In this document: positions 61,338-64,000 of the stretch, piece after piece
How positions within the stretch are numbered: the first letter of the stretch is position 1
Layout: every line of letters starts with the position of its first letter
DNA from: Roseateles sp. SL47
GTDB lineage: Bacteria; Pseudomonadota; Gammaproteobacteria; Burkholderiales; Burkholderiaceae_C
Assembly: GCF_026625885.1 (NCBI RefSeq)
Contig: NZ_CP113068.1
Span: 4,526,001 to 4,590,000 of the forward strand
DNA length: 64,000 nt
Direction of reading: 5' to 3'
Made by a program: the position numbers and the translations under genes
Notes under the pieces: generated by a model
What the model saw: the letters and a program-made list of their open reading frames with translations, nothing else
Database searches by the model: none
What the model was told of the DNA's origin: nothing

Positions 61338-61470
61338 CCCGGCCCGCTCAGACGCCCGGGCCCGCCGTGGCCAGTGCGGGGCGCGAAACAGCCGTCACGG
61401 CATGTGTCAGCCCCGCTCCGTTTGTGACTACCCCGCGACGACGCAGCGGTGCTTGTGGCAGTATCAAACC

Positions 61471-62193
61471 ATGTTGCATGCGCCCGCTTCCGCTGCCCAG
61501 GCCTCTCCGACGGCAGCCCCATCGCCCCCCTCCGGCTCCCCCCCTGCGGCCACGGGTCTCGCGCCCGGCGCTTGTCCGCAGAATGACCCGCTGGCGGGCG
61601 CCCGGGTGGAAGATCTGCCGGCCCACAGCCAGGACTGGCTGCAGCGTTTCCAGACCGAATGGGACCGCAGCACGGGCCTCTGGATCTTTGCCTACGGTTC
61701 GTTGATGTGGAACCCAGGCTTTGCGCCAGCCGATACCCTGGTGGCCAAGGTGCAGGGCTACCACCGGGCGCTGCGGCTGCGCTCACTGGTCAATCGCGGC
61801 AGCGCGGAACAACCCGGGTTGGTGATGACCCTGCTCTCTGGCGGCAGTTGCCGGGGCCTGGTCTATCGCATTGCCCCGGAGCGGGCAGAGGCCGAACTCC
61901 AGCGGCTGTGGCTGCGTGAAATGGTGGTGGGCACCTATGTGCCACGCTGGCTGCCCTGCTTCAGCGAGGCGGGTGAGCACCGGGCGCTGGCTTTCACCCT
62001 GTCCCGCCGCAGCCCGGGCTGGGCGGGTGACCTGTCCGAAGAACGGCTGCTTCACATCCTGCGGCATGCACGCGGCCGGTACGGCACCACGCTGGACTAT
62101 CTGGAACGCGCCGTGAACTGCCTGCGGGACCATGGCATTCACGACAGGTCCCTGGAACATCAACTGGCGCTGGCGCGAGCCCACGGGCTCTGA
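61471..62193 (+). CDS. chaC: Gamma-glutamylcyclotransferase (ChaC-like)
   Basis: 240 residues. A Pro/Ala-rich first 65 residues precede the ChaC domain: LWIFAYGSLMWNPGF (substrate-binding YGSL), VQGYHRALRLRS, GLVYRIAPERAEAELQRLWLREM with the catalytic Glu near EAELQ or LREM, and LSEERLLHILRHARG. By family, it degrades glutathione to 5-oxoproline and Cys-Gly. ATG at 61471 is chosen; the long upstream frame overlaps the transporter gene. Confidence 0.88.
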   Translation: MLHAPASAAQASPTAAPSPPSGSPPAATGLAPGACPQNDPLAGARVEDLPAHSQDWLQRFQTEWDRSTGLWIFAYGSLMWNPGFAPADTLVAKVQGYHRALRLRSLVNRGSAEQPGLVMTLLSGGSCRGLVYRIAPERAEAELQRLWLREMVVGTYVPRWLPCFSEAGEHRALAFTLSRRSPGWAGDLSEERLLHILRHARGRYGTTLDYLERAVNCLRDHGIHDRSLEHQLALARAHGL

Positions 62194-62223
62194 GGGTTCA
62201 TCAAGAGCCCCTTGCGGGGCCGC

Positions 62224-62892
62224 TCAGTCCCCCACCCCACCGCCCGCGCGCTGCAGGCGGCTGCGCGCCGAGGCCGGTGTGGGCACGGCCGGGTGGACCG
62301 ACAGCACCCGCTCCAGATCCTCCACCGTGTCCACATCCACCAGCACGCCGGGATCGTCCACATCCACGGCCTGGGCGGGAAAGCGGGCCAGCAGCTTGCG
62401 GGCGCCCTCGTCGCCCTGCAGGGCGGTCAACTCCGAAAACAGCTCTGCACTGAACCCCACGGGGTGCCCCCGCTGGCCGTCATATTGCGCATAAGCAATC
62501 GGGTCGTGCTCCAGGGCCCGTGCCACCGCCATCAGGCTGCTGGCCTGCAGCAGCGGCATGTCTGCCGGGACAATCAGCCAGCCCGGCGCGTCGCCCGTGG
62601 CGGCCACACCCGCAGCAATCGAATGCCCCATGCCCACGGGTGCGGGCCGCCCTAGCCGGTCCTGCGCAGGCAGCACCAGCATGTCGCGCTCCGCCACATG
62701 GTTCCTGACCAACGGGGCCAGGCTCTCGGAGGTCACCACCACGAAACGCAATCCGGTGGCCATCGTCTGGCGCAGGGTGTGAGCCAATACCGTTTCCCCA
62801 CCCACCAACTGCTCGAGCTTGTGACCTTCGCCGCGAAAGCGTTGGCCACGTCCTGCCGCGAGCACGACGACAGCCGGTCGTCGCTGATTCAT
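62224..62892 (-). CDS. MobA/MocA-like nucleotidyltransferase
   Basis: 222 residues. Nucleotide-binding start VVVLAAGRGQRFRGEGHKLEQLVGG (LAAGxGxRf...K), then GMGHSIAAGVA, LIVPADMPLL and GHPVGFSAELFSEL. This is the pattern of molybdenum cofactor cytidylyltransferase MocA and its relatives. No molybdoenzyme genes are in the window. AAGGAA lies 7 bases before the ATG at 62892. Convergent with chaC, with a short GCCCC/GGGGC stem between. Confidence 0.85.
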   Translation of the reverse strand: MNQRRPAVVVLAAGRGQRFRGEGHKLEQLVGGETVLAHTLRQTMATGLRFVVVTSESLAPLVRNHVAERDMLVLPAQDRLGRPAPVGMGHSIAAGVAATGDAPGWLIVPADMPLLQASSLMAVARALEHDPIAYAQYDGQRGHPVGFSAELFSELTALQGDEGARKLLARFPAQAVDVDDPGVLVDVDTVEDLERVLSVHPAVPTPASARSRLQRAGGGVGD

Positions 62893-63038
62893 GCGTACTT
62901 CCTTCAGGTTGATTCCTCGCTGCGGCTGACTCTTGGCATGGTCAGTTGTGCTGAGCATGCCTGCCCTGGGCGCATCGTCACACCCGGAGTTTCACGACTG
63001 GGAGCTTTACCTAAGGATTCGCCCCATACTTCACCCTT

Positions 63039-63674
63039 ATGGACAAACTCGCAGACCTCCGAAAGAGCTACGAACGCGACGAGCTCGATGAAAACGCTTC
63101 GGCTTCAGAGCCCCTGGCGCAATTCCAGCAATGGCTGCGCCAGGCAATGGACGCCAAGATACCCGAACCCAATGCCATGACCCTGGCCACAGTGGGGTCG
63201 GATGGGCGACCTTCAACCCGTATCGTGCTCATCAAGGATATGGATGAGCGTGGCCTCGTCTGGTACACCAACTACAACAGCCGCAAGGGTCAGCAGCTGG
63301 CCCAGAACCCCTTTGCGGCGCTGCAGTTCCACTGGGTCGAGCTGGAACGGGTGGTGAGGATTGAAGGCCGCGTCGAGACCGTGGACGCGGCCCAGTCAGA
63401 CACCTATTTCGCGTCCCGCCCCCTGGATTCGCGCCTGGGCGCCTGGGCGTCGCCGCAAAGCCAGGTGATCAGCAGCCGCGCCGTGCTGGTGGCCAATGCC
63501 GCCAAGGCAGCGGCCCAGCACGGCCTGAACCCCAGCCGGCCGCCGCACTGGGGCGGCTACCGGCTGGTGCCGGACCGGTGGGAGTTCTGGCAGGGCCGCC
63601 GGTCACGCCTGCATGACCGGCTCTGCTACCGCCTGGCCGACGGGCAGTGGCTGCGAGAGCGCCTGGCGCCTTAG
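63039..63674 (+). CDS. pdxH: Pyridoxamine 5'-phosphate oxidase
   Basis: 211 residues. Motifs: [52 protein letters not shown] (in parts), [62 protein letters not shown] and RLHDRLCYR. All match FMN-dependent PdxH, which makes pyridoxal phosphate. Its stop overlaps the stop of the convergent TonB receptor gene by three bases. Confidence 0.97.
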   Translation: MDKLADLRKSYERDELDENASASEPLAQFQQWLRQAMDAKIPEPNAMTLATVGSDGRPSTRIVLIKDMDERGLVWYTNYNSRKGQQLAQNPFAALQFHWVELERVVRIEGRVETVDAAQSDTYFASRPLDSRLGAWASPQSQVISSRAVLVANAAKAAAQHGLNPSRPPHWGGYRLVPDRWEFWQGRRSRLHDRLCYRLADGQWLRERLAP

Positions 63675-64000
63675 AACTTCACCTGAACGCCGGTGAAGAT
63701 GCTGCGGCCCGGCAGCGGGGTCAGGTCGCGGATGGTGGCCACGCTGCTGGCGCTGTACGCCAGCTTGTTGGCCAGGTTGTCCAGCTTGACGTACCACATC
63801 GCGTCATAGCTGCCCAGGTCGAAATGGCGGGCCACATTCAAGCGCAGCGTGCCGTAGCCCGCCGTCGGTGTGTCCAGTTCAGGCACGCGGTTCTGACGCG
63901 CGGCACCCCGCACTTCCGCCTGCACCAGCCACGGCCCCCGCTCCGCCTGCAGCGACAAGGTGCCATGCAGCGGGGCCAGACGCGGCAGGGGCTCCCCGGT
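63671..64000 (-). CDS. TonB-dependent receptor, C-terminal part (runs off window)
   Basis: The last 109 codons of a longer gene whose frame stays open to the window edge ([18 protein letters not shown] at the edge). It shows receptor beta-barrel strands: [38 protein letters not shown], the common [21 protein letters not shown] ending and a terminal Phe for BAM recognition. By family, it imports siderophores, vitamin B12 or metals; the substrate cannot be read from this end. Confidence 0.9.
   Translation of the reverse strand, partial: TGEPLPRLAPLHGTLSLQAERGPWLVQAEVRGAARQNRVPELDTPTAGYGTLRLNVARHFDLGSYDAMWYVKLDNLANKLAYSASSVATIRDLTPLPGRSIFTGVQVKF

Overview
The window is about 66% GC with dense, short-spaced genes. 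Its gene families (edd-eda Entner-Doudoroff operon, hybrid histidine kinases, NodT/EmrAB efflux, PcaC-like decarboxylase, DUF1328/ferritin/cardiolipin-synthase cluster, TonB receptor) point to a free-living betaproteobacterium of the Burkholderiales, plausibly the Roseateles/Mitsuaria/Pelomonas group. That placement is inferred from protein style, not from a marker search. I saw no rRNA, tRNA, CRISPR array or prophage. One IS1380-family insertion sequence is present.

Region by region. 0-3.8 kb: a glycoside-hydrolase-like lipoprotein, a DUF4142 protein, a degenerate ornithine-carbamoyltransferase-like protein and a Crp/Fnr regulator with an FNR-type box upstream. 3.9-9.2 kb: a four-gene minus-strand signalling operon (MEDS-domain sensor, hybrid kinase, OmpR-type regulator, second hybrid kinase). 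9.3-23.9 kb: an apparent biofilm or surface-protein locus. It holds a membrane histidine kinase, a degenerate EAL/HDOD protein behind an eight-module Ig-like surface protein, a divergent type I secretion operon (TolC, LapB-like ABC, HlyD), a LuxR-type regulator and a second EAL/HDOD protein that keeps its catalytic residues. A 19-bp motif (ACTAGCA-N6-TGC) recurs at four places, all in promoter regions of this locus.

24-33 kb: envelope and stress genes (OmpA-like lipoprotein, small membrane proteins, ferritin-like protein, cardiolipin synthase, AsmA-like protein, stand-alone receiver), interrupted by the IS. 33-36 kb: a multi-PAS hybrid kinase. 36-43.5 kb: a MarR-controlled tripartite efflux operon (MarR, NodT, EmrA, EmrB) divergent from an MsbA-like ABC exporter, with a 24-bp palindrome between them. 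43.7-51.5 kb: thyA, a CPBP protease, a fused S1/P1 nuclease-acid phosphatase, a chemoreceptor, a PcaC-like protein, folA and a DUF4337 protein. 51.8-54.4 kb: a type II secretin standing alone. 54.5-64 kb: a LysR/quinone-reductase pair, xth, arsC, edd-eda, an EamA transporter, chaC, a MocA-like nucleotidyltransferase, pdxH and the C-terminal end of a TonB-dependent receptor that runs off the window.

The most distinctive element is the 9.6-24 kb locus. The surface protein, its probable exporter and two c-di-GMP-type EAL proteins appear tied together by a shared operator, with a kinase and a response regulator lying at its two ends. Short perfect tandem repeats (7, 10, 11 and 17 bp) are also scattered through intergenic regions.
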